Positions 1-8,200 of a stretch of 8,381 nt of DNA are shown here, one piece after another. The stretch is from positions 1 to 8,381 of the forward strand of contig SLJA01000310.1 of NCBI GenBank assembly GCA_007135355.1. The letters run 5' to 3'. Position 1 is the stretch's first letter. Each line of letters opens with the position of its first letter. The notes under the pieces are model-generated. The model had not been told where the DNA came from. It was given only the letters and a program-made list of their open reading frames with translations, and ran no database searches. Origin of the DNA: Wenzhouxiangella sp. GTDB lineage: Bacteria; Pseudomonadota; Gammaproteobacteria; Xanthomonadales; Wenzhouxiangellaceae. The translations under genes were made by a program, and so were the position numbers.

Positions 1-38
1 CATACCCCGCCGACCCCCAACACTCCCATACCCCGCCG
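1..38. repeat. 12-base direct repeat beyond the AbgT-family gene, at the window edge
   Basis: CATACCCCGCCG occurs at 1-12 and again at 27-38, an offset of 26 bases, in C-rich DNA just past the transporter stop codon. The first copy touches the window edge, so more copies may lie outside. The rest of the 26-base unit is not well conserved (CACTCC against CAAAACCC). Confidence 0.4.
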
Positions 39-43
39 CCCCT

Positions 44-1603
44 TCAAAACCCTAACGGGATGCCCAGCGTGAAAAACGCTACGAGCAGCGTGGTCCAGAC
101 CAGCATGAAGGCAATCGAGTACGGCAGCATGATCAACAGCATGTCACCGAAGCCCATGTCCGGCCGGTACTTGCGCATGAAGGCCAGAATCACGCCGGCG
201 TAGCTCATCATCGGCGTGATGATGTTGGTGGCCGAATCGGCCACGCGGAAGGCGGCCGCGACCAGGTCGGGCGTCATGGCCGGGTTGACGAAGTACAGCA
301 TGGGAATGAAGATCGGTCCCAGCAGCATCCACTTCGAGGTCAGCCCGCCGATGAAGATGTTGATGATGGCTGTGGTGAACACGAAACCGATCAGCAAAAG
401 CACCGGGAACTGCTGCAGGCCCAGGGCCAGCAGGCTTTGCGCGCCGAGGTAAGTGATCCACGAGCCCAGGCCGCTGTAGCTCAACAAGCCCAGGAAGTTG
501 TAGCAGAAAAAGGTCAGCACCAGGATGTAGCCCATGGCATTCATCTGCTTGACCATGGCCTTGACCACGTCGCTGACCGAGCGGAAGGTGCCGGCGGCGA
601 CGCCGTAGAACAGCCCGGTGATGACGAAAAACAGCGAGATCAGCAGGATGATGTTGTCCATGTAGGGCTCGACCACCGCGCCTGTCTCGGTCTCGAACGG
701 CGCCAGCGGGCCGAGGATCAGGCCGCTGACCACCATTAACGACACCAGCACGCCCAGGCCGGCGAAGCGCAGTCCGCGCTGTTCCGAATCATTGACCTGG
801 AACTCGCCCGGATTGATGTCGGCCGGGACTTCGAAATCCTGCCGGTCCAGTTTGGGCTCGACGAAGCGACGGGTGACGAAGAAGCCGGTCAGCGTCAGCA
901 CAAAGGTCGAGGTCAGGATGAAGAAGTAGTTCATGGTCGCCGGCCTGAGCGGCGTGCCGTCGGCTGTGGTGAACGGCACACCCTGTGCCTCGGCAAAGAC
1001 CTGCGCGTTCATGCCGATGATGACGTCGATCGGCGTGCCCGGCATCAGGTTGGCCGAGAAACCGGCCGAGACGCCGGCAAAGGCCACCGCCATGCCGATC
1101 AGTGGATTGCGGCCCAGACCGGCGTAGAGCAGCCCGGCCAGCGGAATCAGCACCAGGTAACCGGCATCGGTGGCAATCGAGCTCATGATGCCGAGAAACA
1201 TCAACAGCATCGGCAGCAGCGCCTGCGGAATCCAGGCGCCCGCGCGCTTGATCAGGGCGCCGAACAGGCCGGAGTTTTCCGCCACCCCGATGGCCAGCAT
1301 CACCACCAGGATCACCCCGAGCACGCCATTGCCGAAAGCCAGCCAGTTCTGCAGCAGCGCGTTGTCGAAAATCCAGCGCACATGCTCGGCGTGCCACATC
1401 GGCAGGATTTCGTAAGTCACCGGTTCACCGCCGGCGCCCATGGACTCGAACTGGTGGCCGCCGAGAATCACCGTAGCCAGGAAGGCCAGGGGGTAGAAGG
1501 CCATGAAGATGATGACCGGATCAGGGATCTTGCGGCCGATCCGCTCGACCGAGGCGCCGAAGCGCTGGCCCAGGCTGTTGGAGGCGGGGGAGGACTGACT
1601 CAT
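44..1603 (-). CDS. abgT: AbgT-family transporter (aminobenzoyl-glutamate / antimetabolite carrier)
   Basis: A 519-residue polytopic inner-membrane protein, close to the roughly 510 residues usual for the AbgT family. Visible family features are the N-terminal ERIGRKIPDP block (about 20-29), GVAENSGLFGALIKR (106-120), the SSIATDAGYLVLIPLAG stretch (141-157), AFAGVSAGFSANL (174-186), SKWMLLGPIFIPML (423-436) and RVADSATNIITPMMSYAG (453-470). Many hydrophobic segments run from about residue 29 to 515. Known members import p-aminobenzoyl-glutamate (E. coli AbgT) or export sulfonamide-type antimetabolites (MtrF, YdaH); the substrate cannot be read from sequence. The frame is open up to 1777, but I place the start at the ATG ending at 1603. 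The extra 58 residues are Arg-rich and not family-like, overlap the lipoprotein gene, and span a -10 box at 1639-1644. No strong Shine-Dalgarno is visible, only GAGATGAG-like sequence. The protein ends PLGF before TGA at 44-46. Family call is firm, function is inferred. Confidence 0.93.
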   Translation of the reverse strand: MSQSSPASNSLGQRFGASVERIGRKIPDPVIIFMAFYPLAFLATVILGGHQFESMGAGGEPVTYEILPMWHAEHVRWIFDNALLQNWLAFGNGVLGVILVVMLAIGVAENSGLFGALIKRAGAWIPQALLPMLLMFLGIMSSIATDAGYLVLIPLAGLLYAGLGRNPLIGMAVAFAGVSAGFSANLMPGTPIDVIIGMNAQVFAEAQGVPFTTADGTPLRPATMNYFFILTSTFVLTLTGFFVTRRFVEPKLDRQDFEVPADINPGEFQVNDSEQRGLRFAGLGVLVSLMVVSGLILGPLAPFETETGAVVEPYMDNIILLISLFFVITGLFYGVAAGTFRSVSDVVKAMVKQMNAMGYILVLTFFCYNFLGLLSYSGLGSWITYLGAQSLLALGLQQFPVLLLIGFVFTTAIINIFIGGLTSKWMLLGPIFIPMLYFVNPAMTPDLVAAAFRVADSATNIITPMMSYAGVILAFMRKYRPDMGFGDMLLIMLPYSIAFMLVWTTLLVAFFTLGIPLGF

Positions 1604-1638
1604 CGCGGGCGGCTCATCTCGGATTCGACCAGCTCGGG

Positions 1639-1644
1639 AGTATA
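1639..1644 (-). promoter_or_regulatory. Candidate -10 box for the AbgT-family gene
   Basis: On the minus strand this reads TATACT, one mismatch from the sigma-70 consensus TATAAT. It lies 35 bases upstream of the ATG ending at 1603, so transcription would start near 1632 with a leader of about 29 bases. At 16-18 base spacing the upstream sequence (TGGTTT/GTGGTT, next to a run of six G) is a poor -35 match, and no extended TGn is present. If real, it makes the transporter gene independent of the operon ending at 1726. Direct observation of one good hexamer only. Confidence 0.4.
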
Positions 1645-1681
1645 CCGACCTGCCCCCCTGAAACCACCCCTTTTCCGAAGC

Positions 1682-1714
1682 CGGGACCCGCCGGCCTTGC
1701 CGCATCGAGTCCCG
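1682..1714 (-). repeat. Imperfect inverted repeat after the lipoprotein gene
   Basis: Minus-strand RNA would pair CGGGAC (1714-1709) with GTCCCG (1687-1682). A smaller inner CGGC-AAG-GCCG stem lies inside, separated by an asymmetric internal loop. It begins 12 bases past the end of the lipoprotein gene at 1726, where an operon terminator would be expected. No U-tract follows; the next bases are GCTTCGGAAAAGG. It is therefore not a classical intrinsic terminator and may be chance pairing in GC-rich DNA. Confidence 0.25.
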
Positions 1715-1725
1715 ACCGGTGCGCG

Positions 1726-2421
1726 TTACTCTGCGGGTTCGGTGCGGTCGCGGCCGCGCGCTCGCGACCTGGGCCACTCGGCCTCCTGCTCGGCCGCCTG
1801 CTGGCCCCGGTCAAGCACCCATGGCAGCAGCTGGCTGAAATAATCGGCCAGGGCTTGCTCGAAGGCAGCGACCAGCGGATCAAGTTGCTGGCCGGTCGAA
1901 CGTGCATTCAATTCAAAAGTGTGCGAGGCGGCCACCTGGCCACTGCGCTGCGAGATCAAACGAACCTGGAAGACCAGCTCCACGCCCAGGTTCTGCCCGC
2001 CGTCATCGACCGCGTCAAAGCGGCGCATCTCGGTGTCCAGCACAAAGCGCGAGCGCAGACCACCGGCGCGGCCGACACCCTGGAAACGCCCGGAGTCCTC
2101 CAGCGCCTGCACGGTCAGGGCTTGAAGCATGTCTGGCGCCTGGTCCAGCCACACCGCACCGGGATAAGCCTGCAACCGGGACCCACCCACGCGAACAAAC
2201 AGGCGCTCGGAATCGCGCATGCGATCACTGACTGGTCGCCGTACCTGGAGTGCCCAATCGACCATTGGCAAACCCGGGTCCACAGTCGCCGCGACTTCGG
2301 GAGCCAGCACGCTGACCGGCTCGAGCTGCCGGGTCAGGCCACAACCGGCCAGCAGCGCGGCAGTCAGCACGAGCACGCACAGCCGCATAAAGTGATCTGA
2401 CGAAAGGCCTGCGATCATCAT
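1726..2421 (-). CDS. ABC-type transport auxiliary lipoprotein (PqiC/YmbA-like), last gene of lipid-transport operon
   Basis: A 231-residue protein with a lipoprotein signal: hydrophobic LCVLVLTAALLAGC with lipobox L-A-G-C and modified Cys at residue 27. The mature part (RQLEPVSVLAPE..., VDWALQVRRPVSDRM, VRVGGSRLQAYPGAVWLDQAPDML split over about 55-100, then LEDSGRF near 107) follows the pattern of the ABC_trans_aux family (PF03886; E. coli PqiC). Such lipoproteins sit in the outer membrane and serve MCE transporters. The C-terminal tail from about 204 is highly charged and looks disordered. The first ATG overlaps the MCE stop codon as ATGA and has GAGGAG at 2433-2438, 11 bases upstream, so I chose it. 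An ATG ending at 2388 would give a more compact signal peptide (MRLCVLV...) but has no visible ribosome site. Family call rests on remembered pattern and on position; it is not a match to LptE or MlaA. Confidence 0.85.
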   Translation of the reverse strand: MMIAGLSSDHFMRLCVLVLTAALLAGCGLTRQLEPVSVLAPEVAATVDPGLPMVDWALQVRRPVSDRMRDSERLFVRVGGSRLQAYPGAVWLDQAPDMLQALTVQALEDSGRFQGVGRAGGLRSRFVLDTEMRRFDAVDDGGQNLGVELVFQVRLISQRSGQVAASHTFELNARSTGQQLDPLVAAFEQALADYFSQLLPWVLDRGQQAAEQEAEWPRSRARGRDRTEPAE

Positions 2422-3383
2422 CGGGGGCGATACTCCTCGGGTTGGTCGCCGCCCAGCAGGAAGCGGGCGGGGTGACGCTCAAAGCGGCTGCTGGCGCGGG
2501 ACAACTCGCGCACCAGCTGACGCATCTCCTGCACCGCCGGCCCCAGTTGGGCGACGGTTTCCTGGCCGAACTCGCTCAAAGCCTGCTCATTGTCGGCCAC
2601 CACTTGGTCGATCCGTTCGGCCACCGAGGCAAAGTGGGCCAGCGCACTCTGCAGCTCCCCCGCCAACTCCGGCAGGCGTTCGATCACTTCGCTTTCCAGG
2701 CCGGCGGCCAGCCGGGTCACCGCGCGGGAAGTTTCCGAGAATTCCTCCAGCAAGGCATTGGCCCGCTCCGAGCCGGCCCGGACGTTTTCCATGACTTCGG
2801 CGAACACTTCCTTCTCACCGGCAATCGCCGTGGCCATGGCATCGATATTGTCCAGCGTCGCGGCAACCCGGCCGGCGTTTTCCTCGCTCAAAAAGTCCAG
2901 CACCCTCAGCATCACTTCACTGGCCGTACTGGCGATGTCTTCGGTCTGGTCGATCAGGCGCTGCAGTCCGGATTCCTCGGCGACGATGACCGGCCGCTCT
3001 CCCGGTTCGGCCGTCAGCAAGGGGCTGTCGACACAACCGCCACGCAGCTGGATGAACGACACGCCGGTCAGGGTATTGACGATCAGGCGAGCCACCGTGT
3101 CTTCGCACAATGGTGCTTCGGCCTGGATCCAGGCCACGGCCACCACCTGGCGCGGATCATCAGGGTCCAGATACAACTCGCGCACGTTGCCCATATTGAT
3201 GCCGTTGTACTGAACGACACTTCCCACCGTCAGTCCGCTGACCGCCTGGGTGAAGTGAATCTCCACCTCTTGCCAGGCCGCGTCCATGCGAAAACTGGCC
3301 GCCCATAAACCAAATGCCACGGCCAGCGCCATACCCAGCAAGGTGACGCTACCGATCAGAACATGATTCGCCTTGGTTTCCAT
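2418..3383 (-). CDS. mlaD: MlaD-type MCE domain protein, periplasmic lipid-binding subunit
   Basis: A 321-residue protein with an N-terminal membrane anchor (about 8-30, HVLIGSVTLLGMALAVAFGLW) and no signal cleavage site. A single MCE domain follows (about 38-116: EIHFTQAVSGLTVGSVVQYNG split around 41-61, GINMGNVREL, then NTLTGVSFIQLRGG). A long helical region from about 140 to 300 is rich in Glu/Ala/Leu heptads. It ends in FERHPARFLLGGDQPEEYR, a terminal pattern common in this subgroup. E. coli MlaD is only about 180 residues, so the long helical tail resembles the extended MCE proteins. MCE proteins form hexameric rings on a MlaE-type permease and pass lipids across the periplasm. The ATG overlaps the ATPase stop by one base (TGATG) and has a strong GGAGG at 3390-3394, 6 bases upstream. 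Direction of transport and lipid are unknown. Confidence 0.93.
   Translation of the reverse strand: METKANHVLIGSVTLLGMALAVAFGLWAASFRMDAAWQEVEIHFTQAVSGLTVGSVVQYNGINMGNVRELYLDPDDPRQVVAVAWIQAEAPLCEDTVARLIVNTLTGVSFIQLRGGCVDSPLLTAEPGERPVIVAEESGLQRLIDQTEDIASTASEVMLRVLDFLSEENAGRVAATLDNIDAMATAIAGEKEVFAEVMENVRAGSERANALLEEFSETSRAVTRLAAGLESEVIERLPELAGELQSALAHFASVAERIDQVVADNEQALSEFGQETVAQLGPAVQEMRQLVRELSRASSRFERHPARFLLGGDQPEEYRPR
2433..2438 (-). promoter_or_regulatory. Ribosome binding site supporting the upstream start of the lipoprotein gene
   Basis: GAGGAG on the minus strand, 11 bases before the ATG ending at 2421 and inside the 3' end of the MCE gene. The distance is on the long side, but it is the only purine-rich site near either candidate start. 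It favours the start at 2421 (or the adjacent in-frame ATG ending at 2418) over the one at 2388. Confidence 0.55.
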
Positions 3384-4159
3384 CAGCTGCCTCCAGCCAC
3401 TGCAGCGGCTTCAGCCGCACGTCCGCGCGGCCCGTGAAAATACTCGCGCACCCACTCATCGTCAAACTGCGCGACTTGCTCCAACGGGCCAACGGTCAGA
3501 ACACGTCTTTGCCCAATGACCGCAACCTGGTCGCAGATCCCATACAGCGTATCAAGATCATGGGTGATCAGGAAAACCGTCAGTCCCAGCGCGCGCTGCA
3601 GCGTCTGCAGCAGACTGTCAAACGCGGCGGCGCCAATCGGGTCCAGTCCGGCTGTCGGCTCATCGAGAAAAACCAGTTCCGGGTCCAGAGCCAGGGCGCG
3701 GGCCAGACCAGCCCGCTTGCGCATGCCGCCCGACAGTTCGGATGGCATCTTGCCGGCAGCGCCGTCCGGCAGGCCGACCAGGCGAATCTTCATCAGCGCC
3801 AGCTCACGCCGCAACGCCGACGAAAGCGCCGGGAAGTGAGCCTTGAACGGCACCTCGACATTCTCAAGCACAGTCAGCGAAGAAAACAAGGCACCGTCCT
3901 GAAACAAGACGCCCGTGCGCCGTCGTAACGCTTCGGGCTCTGAGCCTCCCGTAACGGTCTCGCCCAAAACTTCGATTGTGCCGCCCTGAACCGGTCTCAG
4001 ACCCAGAATGGCGCGCATGAGCACGGATTTGCCGGTGCCCGATCCGCCAACCACGCCGAGGATCTCCCCGCCACGGACATCCAGGTCGAGGTTTTCGTGC
4101 ACCACCTGCCGCCCGAACTGGTTTTTCAAATTGCGTACCGCAATCACCGGCGCGTTCAC
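3383..4159 (-). CDS. mlaF: MlaF-type ABC transporter ATPase of the lipid transporter
   Basis: A 258-residue cytoplasmic ATP-binding subunit with a complete motif set: Walker A GGSGTGKS (38-45), Q-loop Gln87 in GVLFQDGALFSSLTV, signature LSGGM (142-146) followed by RKRAGLARALA, Walker B ELVFLDEP (161-168, Glu167 catalytic), D-loop GLD (171-173) and switch His200 in LITHDLD. The FQDGALFSSLTVLENV and LSGGMRKRAGLARA wording is typical of the MlaF/Ttg2A group rather than importer ATPases. It would hydrolyse ATP to drive the permease encoded just upstream. The start codon is GTG and overlaps the permease stop as GTGA. GGAG at 4168-4171, 8 bases upstream, supports this start. The C-terminus has a short Ala/Gly-rich extension after VREYFHGPRG (residues 237-246). 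No key residue is missing. Confidence 0.96.
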   Translation of the reverse strand: MNAPVIAVRNLKNQFGRQVVHENLDLDVRGGEILGVVGGSGTGKSVLMRAILGLRPVQGGTIEVLGETVTGGSEPEALRRRTGVLFQDGALFSSLTVLENVEVPFKAHFPALSSALRRELALMKIRLVGLPDGAAGKMPSELSGGMRKRAGLARALALDPELVFLDEPTAGLDPIGAAAFDSLLQTLQRALGLTVFLITHDLDTLYGICDQVAVIGQRRVLTVGPLEQVAQFDDEWVREYFHGPRGRAAEAAAVAGGS

Positions 4160-5268
4160 CAGCCCATCTCCATGAAAAACACCGCGGCAAAAGCATTGAT
4201 CACGATCACCAGGGAGATGCTCTGGACCACCGCGGAGGTCGTCCTTTCACCCACCGACTGCGCCGTGCCGGTGACCTTGAAACCTTCCAGACACCCCACC
4301 AGCGCGATGACCAGGGCAAACAAGGGGGCCTTCGACAGCCCGGTCAGATAATGGCTCAGGGTTGCGGTTTCATAGACACGGTTGATATACATCTCTACCG
4401 GCAAACCCAGGCTCAAGGTCGCCACCGCCAACCCTCCCAACAAACCCGACAGGGTGGCCACGACCGACAACAGAGGCAGCATGATCAGCAGCGCAATCAA
4501 ACGCGGCAAGACCAAAAGCACGATGGGGTCAAGACCCAAGGTTCGGATGGCGTCGATTTCCTCGCGACTTTTCATGGTGCCAATCTGGGCGGTGAACGCG
4601 CTGGCCGTGCGCCCAGCCAGCAAGATGGCGGTCAACAGCACCCCAAACTCGCGCAGAAACGCGAACGTGGTCAGATCCACGACGAATAATTCAGCACCAA
4701 AATCGCGCAGCACGGTCGCGCCAAGAAAAGCGACCACGGCACCGACCAGAAAACTCAATAGAGCGACCAGCGGCAGGGCATCCAGTCCGGTCTTTTGCAT
4801 GTGATGAACGGTTGCCGTAATCCGCCACTGGCCGGGTTTGAACACGGTTGCCGCCAGGGTCTGCAAGCTCAAACCCAGGAAAGCAATCAGCCGCAGGGCG
4901 TGCTGGGCTGACTCAACAATGGTCGACCCCAGCCGCTCCGGCACTTTCAACCAGAACGGCGTCGATTCCGACGCGCCCGGTCTTTCTTCGGCCATCGCGG
5001 CGGCCAGCGTCTTGATCAAGCGCTGGTGGTCGTCCTGCAACAGCAGATCGTCGGGCGTGAGCTCAAACCGCTCCAGCAGGCGCAGCAGCAACAGCGCACC
5101 TGCCGCATCCAGCGCATCAATGCCGCGGGCATCGATGGCCTTGACTGGCCCCGACACCGTCTGAAGCGCCGTTTCCAGCCTGCCAATCTGGGCAAGTCGC
5201 CAGGCGCCCGCCAACACCAGGGCATCGCCCTTGTCATCCGGGCGGATCAACTGCGGCGGATCGCTCAT
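4156..5268 (-). CDS. mlaE: MlaE-type ABC permease with fused N-terminal STAS domain
   Basis: A 370-residue protein, about 110 longer than E. coli MlaE (about 260). Residues about 12-95 resemble a STAS/MlaB domain (LVLAGAWRLAQIGRLETAL, AIDARGIDALDAAGALLLL, then QDDHQRLIKTL). Residues about 115-370 are the permease: an amphipathic lead-in, FKPGQWRITATVHHMQKTG (143-161), LPLVALLSFLVGAVVAF, the conserved LLAGRTASAFTAQIGTM (216-232) and EEIDAIRTLGLDPI (236-249) coupling region, and terminal membrane helices ending FMEMGW. In E. coli, MlaB is a separate small STAS protein bound to MlaF; here both parts are one chain, an arrangement known in several proteobacteria. At the place of MlaB's functional Thr (LDAAG, Ala55) no Thr is present. 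The ATG overlaps the upstream c-di-GMP gene stop as ATGA with no strong ribosome site, so it probably depends on coupled translation. Confidence 0.94.
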   Translation of the reverse strand: MSDPPQLIRPDDKGDALVLAGAWRLAQIGRLETALQTVSGPVKAIDARGIDALDAAGALLLLRLLERFELTPDDLLLQDDHQRLIKTLAAAMAEERPGASESTPFWLKVPERLGSTIVESAQHALRLIAFLGLSLQTLAATVFKPGQWRITATVHHMQKTGLDALPLVALLSFLVGAVVAFLGATVLRDFGAELFVVDLTTFAFLREFGVLLTAILLAGRTASAFTAQIGTMKSREEIDAIRTLGLDPIVLLVLPRLIALLIMLPLLSVVATLSGLLGGLAVATLSLGLPVEMYINRVYETATLSHYLTGLSKAPLFALVIALVGCLEGFKVTGTAQSVGERTTSAVVQSISLVIVINAFAAVFFMEMGW

Positions 5269-8200
5269 TCCGATTTGGAGTGCACGGGCGCCGGCAAAGT
5301 TCGACGCCGACGAAGCTCGGTCAACAGCTGCATGGTCAGAGTTTGTAGGGTTTCGAACTGTTCGGCAGCGACCTTCAGTTCGCCCACGCGCAGCAGCCGT
5401 TGGACTTCCGCATCGGCATCATCGACCTGACTGAGCAGCGACAAGAGTAGGGCACATCCGGTGTCGTTGCGGTGGCCATTGAGCCAGCGTCTGAACCGGG
5501 ATCGATCCGAACGCGGCGCGTTACGCGGTCGGACCGAGTCTGGCGAGGCAAGGCGCGCCTCCAGCTCGGCCAGCCGCGCCATGGACTCCGCTTCGGCAAA
5601 CAACAGCGGCAATCCGGCTTGATCCAGACGCGGCACTTTTGCCCAATTTGCAGGCACGCTCCAGTTACGCACCCACTCGGCCAACGCCGACGCCGACATC
5701 GGCCGGGCAAACAGATAACCCTGCGCCAGCTCACAGCCCATATTCAGCAGCGCGTTGACGTGATCATCGGTTTCCACACCCTCGGCCAGCACCTCCATAT
5801 CGAACGCCTGGCCCAGGCGAATAATCCCCTCGATGATCGCCAGATCGTCAGGATCTTTGAGCATGTCGCGGACAAAACTGATGTCCACTTTTAGCTGCCG
5901 AATGGGCAGGTGCTTCAAGTGAGTCAGCGACGAGAAACCGGTGCCGAAGTCATCCAGCGCGAAGCGCACGCCCAGCTCGGCGCAGGCCCGCGTTCTCTCG
6001 TTGGCCTGGTCAATATCTTCCAGCATGCTGGTTTCAACTATTTCGAGGATCACCTTGCTCGGGTCCACCGCTGGTCGAGCTACCAGTTCACGCCGCAGCG
6101 ACTCGACGAAATCGCCGCGCAGCAGCGCTGTGCCGGAGACATTGACGGCAACGGCGATGTCAAGACCCAAAGTATGCCAATGCAGCAGGTCGTCCAGCGC
6201 CGTTGCCAGGACCCAGTTACCCAGTTGATGTCCAAGTTCGTCGCCATCGACCAGAGGCAGGAACTCGGAAGGCGCCAGCAGGCCACGTTGCGGATGCTGC
6301 CAGCGGATCAGTGCCTCGACTCCGGCCAGGCTGCCGGTGCGCAAATTGACCTTTGGCTGATATTGCAGCACAAATTCACGCTGCTCGAAAGCCTGGCGCA
6401 GGCGCTGCAGTCCCTCTTGACGCCGCCGCTGCACCTGCTCCAGTTCGGCATCAAAGTAACGCACACCGTTGCGCCCGACCCGTTTGGCTTCGTACATGGC
6501 CTGGTCCGCCTGACGCAGCAATTGATCGGCTTCCAGCTCGGTGCGTTGAGGGTACGTGGTCACACCTACACTGAGCTTCAGATCAAATGACAGCCGACCA
6601 ATTTTCAGCGGCTGCGCGACTGCCGCCAGCAGACTGTCCAGCGCTTGATCCAGGTCATGCGAGCCCTCCAGATGGGTAAGCAAAACCACGAATTCATCTC
6701 CGCCCGGCCGGGCCACCATATCGCCCTCGCGCACGACTCGCTCCAGTCCAGCGGCAACCGCCTGCAGCACTTTGTCACCCACGTGCTGACCGCAGGATTC
6801 GTTGATCGACTTGAAATGGTCGATGTCCATATAAGCCAGCGCCATCAGCTGGCCGTGCCGCCGGCAAAGTGTCATCGCCTGACGAATCCGTTCACCCATC
6901 AAGACTCGATTGGGCAGGCTGGTCAATGAATCGAAATGGGCGAGACGTTCAAGGTTTTGCTGATAGTGCTTTTGCTCTGTGATGTCCGACAGCAGTCCGA
7001 CATATTGCACGCCGCGGCCGTGACTGTCACGAACGGTTGAAATTGTCAGCCGTTGCGCATACTCGACGCCATCGCGCCGACGGTTCCAGACTTCGCCGGT
7101 CCAGTAGCCGGACTGCTCCAGCGCGCGCCACATGTCCTGGTAAAAGGCCGGCGATTGACGCCCGGAATTGAGAATGCGCGGATTTTTGCCCAACACCTCT
7201 TCGCGCGTGTAGCCACTGATACGACTGAAGGACTCGTTGACGTCAATGATCCGACCCTCCAGGTCAGTAATCAAAATCCCCTCGTGAGAATGGGTGAAAA
7301 CACTGGCCGCCAAGCGCAGGTCGGCTTCGGCTTTCTTCTTGTCGCTGATATCGATGGCAATTCCCGAGATCAGGCGAGCCCTGCCGTTGTCTTCACGCGC
7401 CGCGACGCGCCCACGCAACGACAGCCAGACCCAGTGGCCCTGCGCATGCCGCAGACGCAATTCAACTTCCAGGTTGGCCGTCTCGCCCTTGAGATGACCG
7501 ACCAGCGCTTGAATCGAGGACTCAAAGTCCTCCGGGTGCACGTGGGACATCCAGTCGCGGCTGTCTGTTGGCAAGGTCGCGGTCGAATCGTGACCCATCA
7601 TGCGCGCGAAGCGAGCGTTGAACAGCATTTCCTGGGTCTGCTGATCCCATTCCCAGGTCCCGGCATCGGTGCCGTCAATGATGTCATTGAGCCGGTGCTG
7701 CTCTCGCTCAAGCTGCTGTTGCACGCGAGAACGAATCTTCATGTTGACCAGCATCTGGGCAAACACGCGGAGCAAGTGAATCTCGCCGGAGCTGAACGCG
7801 CGCTTTTGCCGGACACTATCGAAACCCACAAATCCGACACAGTCGGACCCGTCCATCATTGGCACGGCGATCAGTGAACAGATACCCTGAAACTGCAGCA
7901 GCTCACGCAGGGGTTGATGTGGATAAGCAGCCACATCCGCGATCTGTACCAGCTCTCCGACCAGATGCGGCTGCAAAAAATCCTGCAGTTGCGCCATCGG
8001 CAGCGCCCGCAGATCCTCTCTGTGCGAGCTCACGCCGTCGGCGCACCATTCATGGGTATTGGTGGCCGTTTGGGCTACATGATCGTAAGCAAACACGTAG
8101 GCGCGGTCGGCACCGACGAAACGCGCCAATTCATCCAGCGAATGGTCGATTGCGGGGTCGAGTCGATCAACCGGGAGATTAATGTATTCGCTGGCCAAGC

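Noticed and set aside
789..1397. 202-codon minus-strand open frame inside the transporter gene
   Set aside because: Out of frame with the AbgT-family protein, whose conserved motifs run through the whole stretch; Arg/Gly/Asp-rich shadow.
1682..1714. Intrinsic terminator for the lipid-transport operon
   Set aside because: The stem is imperfect and no U-tract follows, so I list it only as an inverted repeat.
1604..1777. 58-residue N-terminal extension of the AbgT-family protein
   Set aside because: Arg/Gly-rich and unlike the family, overlaps the lipoprotein gene, and spans the likely -10 box at 1639-1644. The ATG ending at 1603 gives a normal-length protein.
2442..3308. 288-codon open frame on the plus strand
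   Set aside because: Lies entirely antisense to the MCE gene. Its His/Gln/Arg-rich composition fits a shadow of a GC-rich coding frame and it has no recognisable domain.
5910..6590. 226-codon open frame on the plus strand
   Set aside because: Antisense to the strongly conserved EAL and GGDEF coding region; Gln-rich translation with no family resemblance.
7053..7877. 274-codon open frame on the plus strand
   Set aside because: Antisense to the PAS/GAF part of the sensor gene, with no domain pattern and no plausible promoter or ribosome site; typical shadow frame.
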